A stretch of 64,000 bases of DNA from Haloechinothrix sp033042135 (GTDB lineage Bacteria > Actinomycetota > Actinomycetes > Mycobacteriales > Pseudonocardiaceae): positions 1 to 64,000 of the forward strand of contig NZ_WBXM01000003.1 of NCBI RefSeq assembly GCF_033042135.1, written 5' to 3'. The translations under genes were made by a program, and so were the position numbers. This document shows, in pieces, positions 42,350-50,744 of this stretch; the first letter of the stretch is position 1; the number at the start of each line of letters is the position of its first letter. A model generated the notes under the pieces. That model had not been told where the DNA came from. It ran no database searches and was given only the letters and a program-made list of their open reading frames with translations.

Positions 42350-43794
42350 AGGCGGCCGCGGATCCCAAGCGCGACTCCTCGGTCGCCGGGGAGTACACCG
42401 AGCTTCCGGTGCTGCCCGGCGAGCGGATCTGGGGCTTCTGGAAGTTCACGTCGGTCAATGTCGGCGTCGCCATCGCCACCTGGGCATTCCTCACCGGCGG
42501 TGCGATCGCGCTGTTCGCCGGGGTGAAGACAGCGATCGCGGCGACGGTGATCGGCAACCTGATCGGCGTGGCGCTGGTCGCGCTGGCGACCTGCCTGCCG
42601 TCGGCGAAGTACGGGCTGGAGCAGTACACCGCGCTGCGCTCGGTGTTCGGCCTCAACGGCGTGCGCATCGTGATCGCCGTGCTGATCCCGCTGTCGCTGG
42701 CCGGCTGGAACGCCGTGCTGGCCATCATGGTGGGGCGCGCGCTGACCAACGTGGCCGGTGCCGCGCTCGGGGTGGAGTTCGACCCCAGCGGCCCGATGGT
42801 GATCGTCATGTCGCTGCTGGCGCTGGTGGCCTCGTGGGGCATCCTCGCGCGCGGGCCGATGTCGATCGCCTGGGTGAGCAAGCTCGTGGCCCCGGTACTG
42901 GCGGTGATCACCGTGCTGATGCTGGTGCTGTTGCTCGGTAGCCACTCCTGGAGCGAGTTCACCGCGGCGCAGCCGCTGGATGCCTACGCCGACGACCGGT
43001 TGAACTTCGCCGCGGCGCTGGAGCTGAGCTTCGCCACCGGCTTCTCCTGGTGGACCATGATGGGCAACCTGGCACGGCTGACCACCAACCAGCGCAGCGC
43101 CTTCTGGCCCAACATGCTCGGGCTGTTCGCGGCCACCGTGGTGGCGGGCATGGTCGGTACGCTGGCTGCGCTGACCGTGGAGTCGGAGGACCCGACGGTG
43201 TGGATGATCCCCATCGGCGGGGTCGCGCTCGGCGTGCTGGCGCTGCTGTTCATCGCGTTCGCCAACATCACCAGTATCGTCTCGCAGACCTACGCCGAGG
43301 GACTGGCTCTGATCCGGGCGGGCGGCTCGGCGGTCCGGCGCATTCCATGGCCGCTGTTCGTGGCGCTGATGTACCTCCCGGCGGCGCTGGTGGCGTTCCG
43401 GCCGGGGGTGCTCGACCAGTTCTTCAAGTTCATGGCTTGGATCGGTCTGGTGATGGCGCCGCTGACCGCGGTGTACCTCACCGACTTCTTCCTGCTACGC
43501 CGCAGGAAACTGCGCATTCGCCAGCTCTACGAACCGGACGGCGCTTCCTGCTACACGTTCTGGCGCGGCATCAACCCGGCCGCGTTCGCCGCGATCGCAG
43601 CGGGCGCGGCGACCTACTACCTGCTGCTGGACCCCATCACCTTCGAGTCCGCTGCCGCTTTCCGGTACCTCACCGCGTCGATGCCGTCCTTTGTGGTCAC
43701 GGCTGTCGTGCACCTGGCGCTGACCGTGCTGTGGGTGCGCCGGGCAGGTAAGGGCGGTTACCGCCCCCCGGAGGACGTCGTGTCCAGGGTTTGA
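42343..43794 (+). CDS. NCS1-family (purine/cytosine permease-like) transporter
   Basis: 483 residues with about 12 membrane segments. ERIWGFWKFTSVNVGVAIATW is a CodB/NCS1-like first helix, and SWWTMMGNLARLTTN and NITSIVSQTYAEGL are later core stretches. NCS1 proteins import nucleobases, allantoin, hydantoins or related compounds with H+ or Na+. Following aguAB and a small membrane protein, the likely cargo is agmatine, putrescine or an N-carbamoyl compound, which is inference. ATG 42343 is preferred over an upstream ATG at 42286. Confidence 0.82.
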   Translation: MVKAAADPKRDSSVAGEYTELPVLPGERIWGFWKFTSVNVGVAIATWAFLTGGAIALFAGVKTAIAATVIGNLIGVALVALATCLPSAKYGLEQYTALRSVFGLNGVRIVIAVLIPLSLAGWNAVLAIMVGRALTNVAGAALGVEFDPSGPMVIVMSLLALVASWGILARGPMSIAWVSKLVAPVLAVITVLMLVLLLGSHSWSEFTAAQPLDAYADDRLNFAAALELSFATGFSWWTMMGNLARLTTNQRSAFWPNMLGLFAATVVAGMVGTLAALTVESEDPTVWMIPIGGVALGVLALLFIAFANITSIVSQTYAEGLALIRAGGSAVRRIPWPLFVALMYLPAALVAFRPGVLDQFFKFMAWIGLVMAPLTAVYLTDFFLLRRRKLRIRQLYEPDGASCYTFWRGINPAAFAAIAAGAATYYLLLDPITFESAAAFRYLTASMPSFVVTAVVHLALTVLWVRRAGKGGYRPPEDVVSRV

Positions 43795-43849
43795 GTGCCC
43801 CGTGTCCACGGATGCGACATGCCGTGTCGGAGAGCGGGCGGTGTTCGGC

Positions 43850-44269
43850 TCAGCGCTGCCATGGATCGATGACGTCGACACCGGTGTCGGTGACGGCTTT
43901 GGTGTTGCGGGTCACCAGGCGTGCGTTGTGTACCCTGCAGATCGCCGCGATCTGGGCGTCGGCCATGTTGATCGGGCGGCCGAGCTGATCACGCCGCACC
44001 ACGATGTCCGCGTAGAGCGTCGCCGCGCGACTGTCGAATACCAGTACCTGGCCCTCGAAATCCTCCGCCACGAGTTCGTCGAACCGCGCGGTGAGCAGCT
44101 CCTTGCGGTGCCCCTCCGGCAGTCGGGCGAGGCCGAAACGAACCTCGGCCTCCGTCACAGCGGTGATGAACACGTCATCGGCGGGATGGTGGTCCAGCCA
44201 CGTGAGCACCGCAGGCTCCGGTTCGCGCCGCATGAGCTCGGAGATCACGTTGGTGTCGAGCACGATCAT
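43850..44269 (-). CDS. FitB/VapC-type PIN domain toxin
   Basis: 139 residues: MIVLDTNVISELMR (first Asp), AVTEAEVRFGLA (Glu), NMADAQIAAIC (Asp) and LVTRNTKAV. These are the standard PIN acidic positions of the FitB branch, likely an RNase. The start overlaps the antitoxin stop (ATGA). Confidence 0.87.
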   Translation of the reverse strand: MIVLDTNVISELMRREPEPAVLTWLDHHPADDVFITAVTEAEVRFGLARLPEGHRKELLTARFDELVAEDFEGQVLVFDSRAATLYADIVVRRDQLGRPINMADAQIAAICRVHNARLVTRNTKAVTDTGVDVIDPWQR

Positions 44270-44511
44270 TCGGGAAGCTCCGCGGCCCTGGGGCGTTCCG
44301 CACGTGACGGCACGTCGATCTCGGCGTCAGGCACATCCGCGAACCGTCGCCGGATCCTGTTTCCCATCCCGGCCTCCGGGTGCTGCTTGGTGAGCGCGGC
44401 GCGGACGATCGAGCGGACCTCGGCCTCCATAGAACGACCGTGTCGCGCGGCGCGAACGCGCAGCTTGTCTTTCAGGTCGTCGTCGACGTCTCGGATGGTC
44501 AATGTCGCCAT
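44266..44511 (-). CDS. FitA-like antitoxin
   Basis: 81 residues. MATLTIRDVDDDLKDKLRVR and HGRSMEAEVRSIVRAAL are the RHH strand and helices of FitA-type antitoxins; the tail would bind the PIN toxin. ATG 44511 is favoured over an in-frame start three codons earlier because the RHH strand begins there. Perfect dyads lie just upstream. Confidence 0.85.
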   Translation of the reverse strand: MATLTIRDVDDDLKDKLRVRAARHGRSMEAEVRSIVRAALTKQHPEAGMGNRIRRRFADVPDAEIDVPSRAERPRAAELPE

Positions 44512-44523
44512 ATCGCACACCTT

Positions 44524-44548
44524 GCATTGCTATCGATGACAGCAATGC
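44524..44548. promoter_or_regulatory. Perfect dyad upstream of the third antitoxin gene
   Basis: GCATTGCT-N9-AGCAATGC, 8-bp perfect arms, 12 bp upstream of the antitoxin start. A second dyad GCCAGC-N6-GCTGGC follows at 44547-44564. Likely autoregulatory operator. Confidence 0.55.
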
Positions 44549-44679
44549 CAGCATTTGGGCTGGCAGTAGGCCACGGTGATCGACTACCGTGCCCAGGCAG
44601 GTTTCCCGCTCCGGCGAACTCGCCCCGGGGCTACCGGTGTGACGCGAGCCATTGGCACTCTGCCCCGTACGATCTCGGC

Positions 44680-45432
44680 ATGTCCGTGGTTCTGCATCTC
44701 ATGCCGCTGGCCGACTACGAGGCGGCCGGTGAGCTGATCCACCCGGCCTCGCTGGACACCGAGGGGTTCGTGCACTGCACCGGCGACGAGGACACGCTGC
44801 TCGCGGTGGCCAACCACCTCTACCGCGACGCGGAGGGGCAGTTCGTCGTGCTGGAGATCGACACGGCGGCGAGCTCGTCACCGGTGGTGTACGAGGAAGC
44901 CGCCCCGGCCCCACCACCGGGGGTGGATCCCTCCGTGCGGTTCCCCCACCTGTACGGGCCGATCGAGCGCTCGGCCGTGGTCGGGCTGTCGCACGCGCGC
45001 CGCGCCCTCGACGGCGGCTTTCTTGACATCGAGATGCGCCCGGCGTTCGCCACGGAGCTGGGTCTGCTGCCGCATCCCGAGGGCGGGTGGTACCGGCGGA
45101 GCTGGACGAGCGAGCACGCGCTGGATACCAGCGGTGGCGAGCGGGTGGCCGCCACCGCGATCCTGTACCTGCTGGCCGATGGCAGGCAGTCGCGCTGGCA
45201 CCGGGTGAGCTCGGACGAGCTCTGGTTCTGGCACGGTCCCGGCGAGCTCGACCTGGAGACCGGCGAGGATGGTCGCGTCACGCGGCTGGCGGGCCGGGGT
45301 GGCGCTACGACCCCGCAGGCGCTGGTGCGGGCAGGCACCTGGCAGCGTGCGATCGCGCACGGCGAGGTCCTGGTCAGCTGCGTCGTCTGCCCGGGATTCG
45401 ACTTCACCGACTTCGAGATGCTCGACGAGTAG
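44680..45432 (+). CDS. DUF952-cupin_5 fusion protein
   Basis: 250 residues in two domains. Residues about 1-108 match DUF952 (EGFVHCTGDEDTLLAVAN, then FPHLYGPI). Residues about 115-250 match the cupin_5 (DUF985) family, with HPEGGWYRRSW, SRWHRVSSDELWFWHGPG and FDFTDFEML. Both domains are usually separate small proteins of unknown function. ATG 44680 starts directly with DUF952; no strong ribosome site is seen. Confidence 0.82.
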   Translation: MSVVLHLMPLADYEAAGELIHPASLDTEGFVHCTGDEDTLLAVANHLYRDAEGQFVVLEIDTAASSSPVVYEEAAPAPPPGVDPSVRFPHLYGPIERSAVVGLSHARRALDGGFLDIEMRPAFATELGLLPHPEGGWYRRSWTSEHALDTSGGERVAATAILYLLADGRQSRWHRVSSDELWFWHGPGELDLETGEDGRVTRLAGRGGATTPQALVRAGTWQRAIAHGEVLVSCVVCPGFDFTDFEMLDE

Positions 45433-45446
45433 CGGGGTTCCGGCCG

Positions 45447-45764
45447 CTACACCAGCCGGACCACCAGGACCAGTGCGCTGGCCGCCAGCAGCACGAAACC
45501 CCAGTGTTGCATCGGCAGCGAGAGCAGGATGTGTTCGTCGCGACCGGTGCCCGGCCTGTTCGGTTGCCGGTGGTCGCTGGATCGCGGCTCGTTGAGGTGC
45601 TGGCCGAGGAAGTACACCGCGAGAGCGCTCGCCGCGAGGCCGCTGGCCACACCGAACGCGGCGAAGCTCGGCCCGAGTGCGGCCCTGGTTCCCAGACCCG
45701 CCGGTACGGAGATCAGCACTGCGATCGGCACCACGAGGATGCCCCACCCGCGCTGGATGATCAT
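45447..45764 (-). CDS. Small integral membrane protein, unknown function
   Basis: 105 residues with three hydrophobic segments (GILVVPIAVLISVPAGL, FAAFGVASGLAASALAVYFLG, HWGFVLLAASALVLVV) separated by a polar loop rich in Arg and Asp. No family was recognised. It is convergent with the DUF952-cupin gene. Confidence 0.65.
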   Translation of the reverse strand: MIIQRGWGILVVPIAVLISVPAGLGTRAALGPSFAAFGVASGLAASALAVYFLGQHLNEPRSSDHRQPNRPGTGRDEHILLSLPMQHWGFVLLAASALVLVVRLV

Positions 45765-45926
45765 GTCGTTCCCTCGTCGTTCGTGATCGCGAGCGAGATC
45801 AGGCTACCGGTGGCCGCACGTGTCCGGTGCCCTCGGGCCACGCGGGTCATGGCGCTGCTCGCCGCGCTTTCGGCTTGTACCGTGAAGGGGTGTCGCAGCA
45901 GTTGATGAACGGGCCGGGGGAGCGGT

Positions 45927-47348
45927 GTGACTGATGCCGTCGTCGTAGGATCCGGCCCGAACGGGTTGGCAGGCGCCGTCGCGCTGGCACGGCAGGGGAT
46001 GCGGGTGACGGTGCTCGAGGCCGAATCCGAGATCGGTGGTGGTGCCCGGTCCACGGAGCTGACCGAACCGGGTCTGCTACACGACCAGTGCTCGGCGGTG
46101 CATCCCTTCGCGTGTGGTTCACCGTTCTTGCGTGCCCTCGAGCTGGAGCGCTTCGGGGTGGAGTGGTTGTGGCCCGAGATCGACCTGGCCCACCCCCTGG
46201 ACTCCGGCGGTGTCGGTGTGCTGATGCGCTCGATCGACGAGACCGCTCGGGGTCTCGGCGTGGACGGGCGTGCGTGGCGAAGGGTGTTCGAGGGCCCGTC
46301 ACGGGCATTCGACGCGCTGGCCGAGGATCTGCTGCGACCGGCGATGCACGTACCGCGTCACCCGGTGACGCTGGCGCGGTTCGGCATGAGGGCGCTGCCG
46401 CCCGCCACCGCTCTGGCACGGCTGTGGCGCACTGACGAGGCGCGCGCGTTGTTCGCAGGCATCGCCGCGCACGCGTTCTACCCGTTGAACCGGCCGTTGA
46501 CCTCGGCCATCGGAGTGATGCTGACCGCGGCGGGCCACCGCTACGGGTGGCCGGTGGCACGCGGTGGGTCGCAGACGATCGTCGATGCGCTGGTAGCGGT
46601 GCTGAAGGAGTCCGGCGGCGTCGTGGTGACCGGTCGACGGGTGAGCTCGTACGACGACCTGCCCCCCGCCGAGGTGGTTCTGCTCGACGTGTCACCGACC
46701 GCGGCAGCCGAGATCCTCGGCGACCGTCTACCCGCACGGGTACGCCGCGCCTACACCCGTTACCGCTACGGCCCCGGCGCGTACAAGGTGGACCTGGCCG
46801 TGGAGGGTGGCGTGCCGTGGCGCAACGAGCTCTGCCGCCGGGCAGGGACGATACACGTCGGCGGCACCATCGAGGAGATCGACCACGCCGAGCGGCAGAT
46901 CCACAAGGGGATCATGCCGGAACGCCCTTTCGTGCTGGTGGCGCAGCAGTACCTCGCGGATCCGCGGCGCTCGGCGGGCGATATCCATCCGGTGTGGACC
47001 TATGCGCATGTGCCGCACGGTTACCGGGGTGATGCTACCGAGGCGGTCCTGCGACAGGTGGAACGGTTCGCCCCCGGCCTTCGCGAGCGCATCGTGGGGA
47101 TGTTCGTGCGCTCGACGACCGAGATGCCGCGTTACAACACCAACTACGTCGGCGGCGACATCGCCACCGGCGCCAACTCCCCGGTGCAGGCCGTCATGCG
47201 GCCTCGAATGGCGGTGGACCCCTATATGACCGGCGTGCCGGGCGTGTATCTGTGTTCGGCCGCGACACCACCCGGCCCCGGAGTCCACGGCATGTGCGGC
47301 TTCAACGCCGCCCACGCGGCGCTGCGCCGTTACCGGCGCGACGTCTGA
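45927..47348 (+). CDS. Phytoene dehydrogenase-like FAD oxidoreductase
   Basis: 473 residues. The N-terminal FAD motif VVVGSGPNGLAGAVALAR, a GGGARSTEL loop and the C-terminal GVYLCSAATPPGPGVHGMCG are typical of the CrtI/PYROXD2-like group. There are no carotenoid synthesis neighbours, so a general role in desaturation or oxidation of a lipid is possible. GTG start at 45927 behind GGGGGAGCG. Confidence 0.82.
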   Translation: MTDAVVVGSGPNGLAGAVALARQGMRVTVLEAESEIGGGARSTELTEPGLLHDQCSAVHPFACGSPFLRALELERFGVEWLWPEIDLAHPLDSGGVGVLMRSIDETARGLGVDGRAWRRVFEGPSRAFDALAEDLLRPAMHVPRHPVTLARFGMRALPPATALARLWRTDEARALFAGIAAHAFYPLNRPLTSAIGVMLTAAGHRYGWPVARGGSQTIVDALVAVLKESGGVVVTGRRVSSYDDLPPAEVVLLDVSPTAAAEILGDRLPARVRRAYTRYRYGPGAYKVDLAVEGGVPWRNELCRRAGTIHVGGTIEEIDHAERQIHKGIMPERPFVLVAQQYLADPRRSAGDIHPVWTYAHVPHGYRGDATEAVLRQVERFAPGLRERIVGMFVRSTTEMPRYNTNYVGGDIATGANSPVQAVMRPRMAVDPYMTGVPGVYLCSAATPPGPGVHGMCGFNAAHAALRRYRRDV

Positions 47349-47624
47349 GGCGGACCGCCGCTGTTCACGACCGGACCTCAGTCCGTACCGCGGTGGGCCG
47401 TCGATGGCCGCGTCGTTGACGGCGGTACTCCGCTCGTTCGGTTCGGTTACGACGTCTGCCTCCTCCTGTGCTCGCATCAGATGACCGGGCGGCCGCCGGA
47501 GGGAGAACTCCCCGGTCCGGCGGCGCTCGGCACCTTACGTGTTGGCACCGACACTGTGCGTTGCGCGACGAGCATGTGGCACCGATCACCAACCGCATGG
47601 TCGGTCGGCGCCGTCGTGGCACAG
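47349..47624. other. Intergenic stretch without recognised gene
   Basis: No frame here has credible codon use or a recognisable motif. It contains GC-rich partial dyads and ends at the KstR-like palindrome before the thioesterase gene. Confidence 0.5.
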
Positions 47625-47638
47625 TAGAACGGGTTCTA
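47625..47638. promoter_or_regulatory. KstR-like palindrome TAGAAC-GG-GTTCTA
   Basis: A perfect 14-bp dyad fitting the KstR target TnnAACnnGTTnnA of actinobacterial sterol catabolism, 15 bp upstream of the thioesterase start. No kstR gene is in this window. Confidence 0.5.
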
Positions 47639-47653
47639 TCGCGAGGAGGCGCT

Positions 47654-48382
47654 GTGGAGAGTTCCGGTTCGTCGGGGCGGGGTGTGCCGGGAGGCGAGGT
47701 CGCCGAGCGGGCCACGACCGCCGATGCCGAGGACCTCGGCGAGCGCAGGGCAGCCGTCGCCGAGCTGGGCAGCAGGCTGCGGGAGCTCACCGAAGCAGCG
47801 ATGCTCACCGAGGTCGCGCCCGAGGAGCTCCGGCGGGTGGCGGCTGAGGCCGCCGAGCTGGCGCGCGCGCTGCGCCAGCGGCGGCGGGAGGTGTCCGAGC
47901 CCGCTTCGGTGGACGATTTCCAGGGCGGCGTGCGCATGTACAACCCGGTGATCGGCAAGGGACATCCGCTCGCACCCCCGATCCGGTTCGAGGTCGACGG
48001 TGCCTATGTCGAGGGGCAGTGCACGCTCGGCGCCGCGCACGAGGGGCCGCCCGCGTGCAGCCACGGCGGTATGAGCGCGCTCTGGGTGGATCAGGCACTC
48101 GGTCACGCCGCGGCTGCGGTGGACAACAGGGGTATGACCACCCACCTGTCGGTGCGATACCGCAGACCGGTGCCGCTGGAGGTGCCGCTGCGGATCTGGG
48201 CGCGTGCCACCGAGGTGGACGGCAACCGGACCATCACCGAGGGTGGGATCACCACCGTGGCCGAACCTGACGTGGAGCTGGTCGCCGCCGAGGCGCGGTT
48301 CCTGCGGATCGACCCGGACCAGGCGCGGCACATGTTCCCCAGCATGTTCGACACGGCAGGCAGCGCGGGCGAGCGCGGCTGA
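47654..48382 (+). CDS. PaaI-type hotdog-fold thioesterase
   Basis: 242 residues. An N-terminal predicted helical region of about 95 residues (ELGSRLRELTEAAMLTEVAP, then helix-rich ELARALRQRRRE) precedes a hotdog domain with PACSHGGMSALWVDQALGHA and TTHLSVRYRRPVPLE. Such proteins hydrolyse acyl-CoA thioesters. GAGGAGG precedes GTG 47654. The KstR-like box suggests a link to sterol or lipid degradation. Confidence 0.82.
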   Translation: MESSGSSGRGVPGGEVAERATTADAEDLGERRAAVAELGSRLRELTEAAMLTEVAPEELRRVAAEAAELARALRQRRREVSEPASVDDFQGGVRMYNPVIGKGHPLAPPIRFEVDGAYVEGQCTLGAAHEGPPACSHGGMSALWVDQALGHAAAAVDNRGMTTHLSVRYRRPVPLEVPLRIWARATEVDGNRTITEGGITTVAEPDVELVAAEARFLRIDPDQARHMFPSMFDTAGSAGERG

Positions 48383-48420
48383 GCCGACCGGACCGTGCCG
48401 ACCGGACCGTGCCGACCGGG
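48383..48420. repeat. 14-bp tandem repeat after the thioesterase gene
   Basis: GCCGACCGGACCGT is present in two full copies and one partial copy between the convergent thioesterase and oxidoreductase genes. Confidence 0.85.
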
Positions 48421-48427
48421 CCGCGAC

Positions 48428-49573
48428 TCAGCCGAGCCAGGACTCGAGCCGTTCGGTCTCCCACCGTTGCTTGGCGAGGAAGCTCTCGTGGTCCGGCGGG
48501 GTGAGCCGCACGTCCGGCTTCGGTTCGCTGTAGAAGTTGCCGCGTACGGTCGCGACCTGCTGTCCGGGAAGTTCGAGGAAACAGTACCCCTGGCCGTCGA
48601 ACGACGCCCGATCTCCGCCGTGCAGGTCGGCGGCGAGGTTCGTGGCCGCCACCGTGCCCGCCGCCTCGGCGAACACCCCGGCCTTGGGAAGCTGCGCCGC
48701 CGCGGTCGGCACCGCGGTGCAGTCCCCGACCGCGTACACCCGCTCCGCGCCGGTGGCGAACGAATGCCTGCTCGGGTGGATCCAGCCGGACGGCTCCGCC
48801 AGTCCGCTCTCGGCCACGACCACAGGCGGCGCGGCGGCGGGCACCCCGAGCAGCAGCTGCCAGGAGACGCTGGTGCCGTCGGTGAAGGTGGCCGTGCGGG
48901 TGTCGTGGTCGATGTCCTGAACCTCGTGCTCGGTCAGCACGGTCACGTCACGCTCGGCGAGCCGGTCGGCGAGATAGCCGCTGGCGTCCGGACCCGCCAC
49001 CGGCAGGGTGAGGGGCTGTGGGGTGCTCACCGCGACATCCACCTGGTCCCGCCTGCCGCGCGCCCGCAGCCACTCATCCACCAGCAACGCCGCCTCGTAC
49101 GGGGCGGGCGGGCACGGGTACGGCGCGCCGAGGATGCTCACCAGCACCCGGCCGCTGTCCAGCTGTTCCAGCGAGCCACGGATGCCGGGCAGCTCGGCGG
49201 CGTCGTAGAGGTTGTAGGCCGGCGCACCGAGCATCGCGGTGTGGTCCGGGCGGTAGCCTGCGCCCAGCGCCACGATCATCCCGTCCCCGGTGAGGGTTCC
49301 CTCGGTGGTCTCCACCGTGCGGGTGGCGGCGTCGATGTGGGTGATCTCGGCGTGGTGGAACTCGATGCCGTGGCGCCGTAGATTCTCCAGCGAACGGCTG
49401 CCCTCGGCGAGCGGGCGGATGCCCGCGAGGTCCCACAGCTTGGCGAATCCGACGAAGAACCGGTCGCTGCTCGCCACCACCGTGATCTCGTCCTCGGCGG
49501 GAAGCGTGCGCCGCAACTCGGCAGCCGAGGCGAGGCCGCCGAACCCGCCACCGAGCACCAGCACACGAGCCAT
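48428..49573 (-). CDS. NAD(P)/FAD-dependent oxidoreductase, sulfide:quinone reductase/FCSD-like
   Basis: 381 residues: the N-terminal motif VLVLGGGFGGLASAAEL, a mid-region LGAPYPCPPAPYEAALLVDE with one Cys, and VYAVGDCTAVPTAAAQLPKAG binding the flavin. These resemble the SQR/FCSD and NDH-2-like group. No second flavoprotein partner is nearby. Electron acceptor and substrate are not evident; the Cys in the PYPCPP loop could be redox active. GGAGG precedes the ATG, inside a GGTCAC/GTGACC dyad. Confidence 0.8.
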   Translation of the reverse strand: MARVLVLGGGFGGLASAAELRRTLPAEDEITVVASSDRFFVGFAKLWDLAGIRPLAEGSRSLENLRRHGIEFHHAEITHIDAATRTVETTEGTLTGDGMIVALGAGYRPDHTAMLGAPAYNLYDAAELPGIRGSLEQLDSGRVLVSILGAPYPCPPAPYEAALLVDEWLRARGRRDQVDVAVSTPQPLTLPVAGPDASGYLADRLAERDVTVLTEHEVQDIDHDTRTATFTDGTSVSWQLLLGVPAAAPPVVVAESGLAEPSGWIHPSRHSFATGAERVYAVGDCTAVPTAAAQLPKAGVFAEAAGTVAATNLAADLHGGDRASFDGQGYCFLELPGQQVATVRGNFYSEPKPDVRLTPPDHESFLAKQRWETERLESWLG

Positions 49574-49724
49574 CGGTCACCTCCGGTAATCGCGCGTTCC
49601 GGTGGCGTGACCGTACCAGCTCGCGTCACCGGCCGCCGGGCATGGGCGCGCGAGCACGACGGAGCTGGACTAGCCTGGACAGGAGCCGCCGGCAGCCGTG
49701 TTCGCGCGAGAAGGAGGGTCCGAC

Positions 49725-50120
49725 GTGGGACGGGACATCCGGGATCCGCGCATCGACTACGTGATCTGGTACGTGCGGTCGCTGGAGCGCTCGGTCGCGT
49801 TCTACCGCGACATGGTCGGCCTCGAGGTCCGCTTGGAGGGTGACGGCTACGTCGAGTTCGCCATGGACAACACCAAGTTCGCGCTGTTCGAGCAGGCAGG
49901 CCTCGGCGAGCTGATCGGCCGCGAGGCAGGCAGCCCGCCGTGCGGTGAGATCGGCTTTCTCGTCGACGACGTGGACGGCTGGGCCGAGCGGCTGCGGCGG
50001 CGTGGCGCGGAGATCCTGTCCGGCCCGGTGGACCGGCCGTGGCGCGAGCGGACGCTGCACATCGCCGATCCCGAAGGCAACGTGGTCGAGTTCGCCCAGA
50101 AGCTCGCGCGGCAACGATGA
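49725..50120 (+). CDS. VOC family protein (glyoxalase/bleomycin resistance-like)
   Basis: 131 residues, two beta-alpha-beta-beta-beta units: DYVIWYVRSLERSVAFYRD at the start and LHIADPEGNVVEFAQ at the end, with a Glu at the expected metal position. AAGGAGGG precedes GTG 49725. Its stop overlaps the methyltransferase start (ATGA). The metal site and substrate are undefined. Confidence 0.82.
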   Translation: MGRDIRDPRIDYVIWYVRSLERSVAFYRDMVGLEVRLEGDGYVEFAMDNTKFALFEQAGLGELIGREAGSPPCGEIGFLVDDVDGWAERLRRRGAEILSGPVDRPWRERTLHIADPEGNVVEFAQKLARQR

Positions 50121-50731
50121 ACGGCGCGGGCGAGCAATCGGCCGGTGCCGGACCGCCGCTCGTGCCGCCGGAGCTGGTCGACCACCCCGACAGGCTGCGG
50201 TGGAACCAGCGGTACACCGAGGCGGAACCGGACTTCGCGCCGCACCCGCTGGTGGCCGAGGCCCTCGACGTGGGGATACCGGCGGGTCCGGTGCTGGAGC
50301 TGGCCTGCGGCCGGTCCGGCAGCGCGCTGGCGCTGGCCGCGAAGGGACGTGAGATCACCGCGGTGGACGTCGCCGATCACGCGCTCGCGCAGCTGTGGCG
50401 CCAGGCGCGCCGCCGCGAGCTCGACGGGCGCATCCGGTGCGTGCTCGCCGACGTGTCCTGCTACACCCCACCACGTCACCACTACGCGCTGGTGCTGGCG
50501 ACCCGCTACTGGGACCGCGCGGCGTTCGACGCGGGCTGTGTCGCGGTGGCACCCGGCGGGCTGCTGGCATGGGAGGCGCTGGCGTGCGCGGCGGGCGAGG
50601 AGCGGCGCCCGTACCGGGTGGAGCACGGCGAGCTGGGCCGCCGCCTGCCTGCCGGGTTCATGGTGCTCGACCAGCGCGCCCACGGCAGCGGGCGCCAGCG
50701 GGCGAGCCTGCTGCTGGCGCGCCGATCGTGA
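50117..50731 (+). CDS. Class I SAM-dependent methyltransferase
   Basis: 204 residues. Motif I VLELACGRSGSALALA, the acidic strand end ITAVDVADHALAQL and ALVLATRYWD are a Rossmann-type methyltransferase core. It resembles the TehB/methyltransferase_11 group. Coupled to the VOC gene by a 4-bp overlap. Substrate unknown. Confidence 0.82.
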   Translation: MNGAGEQSAGAGPPLVPPELVDHPDRLRWNQRYTEAEPDFAPHPLVAEALDVGIPAGPVLELACGRSGSALALAAKGREITAVDVADHALAQLWRQARRRELDGRIRCVLADVSCYTPPRHHYALVLATRYWDRAAFDAGCVAVAPGGLLAWEALACAAGEERRPYRVEHGELGRRLPAGFMVLDQRAHGSGRQRASLLLARRS

Positions 50732-50744
50732 CCGGGGCGGCGGG

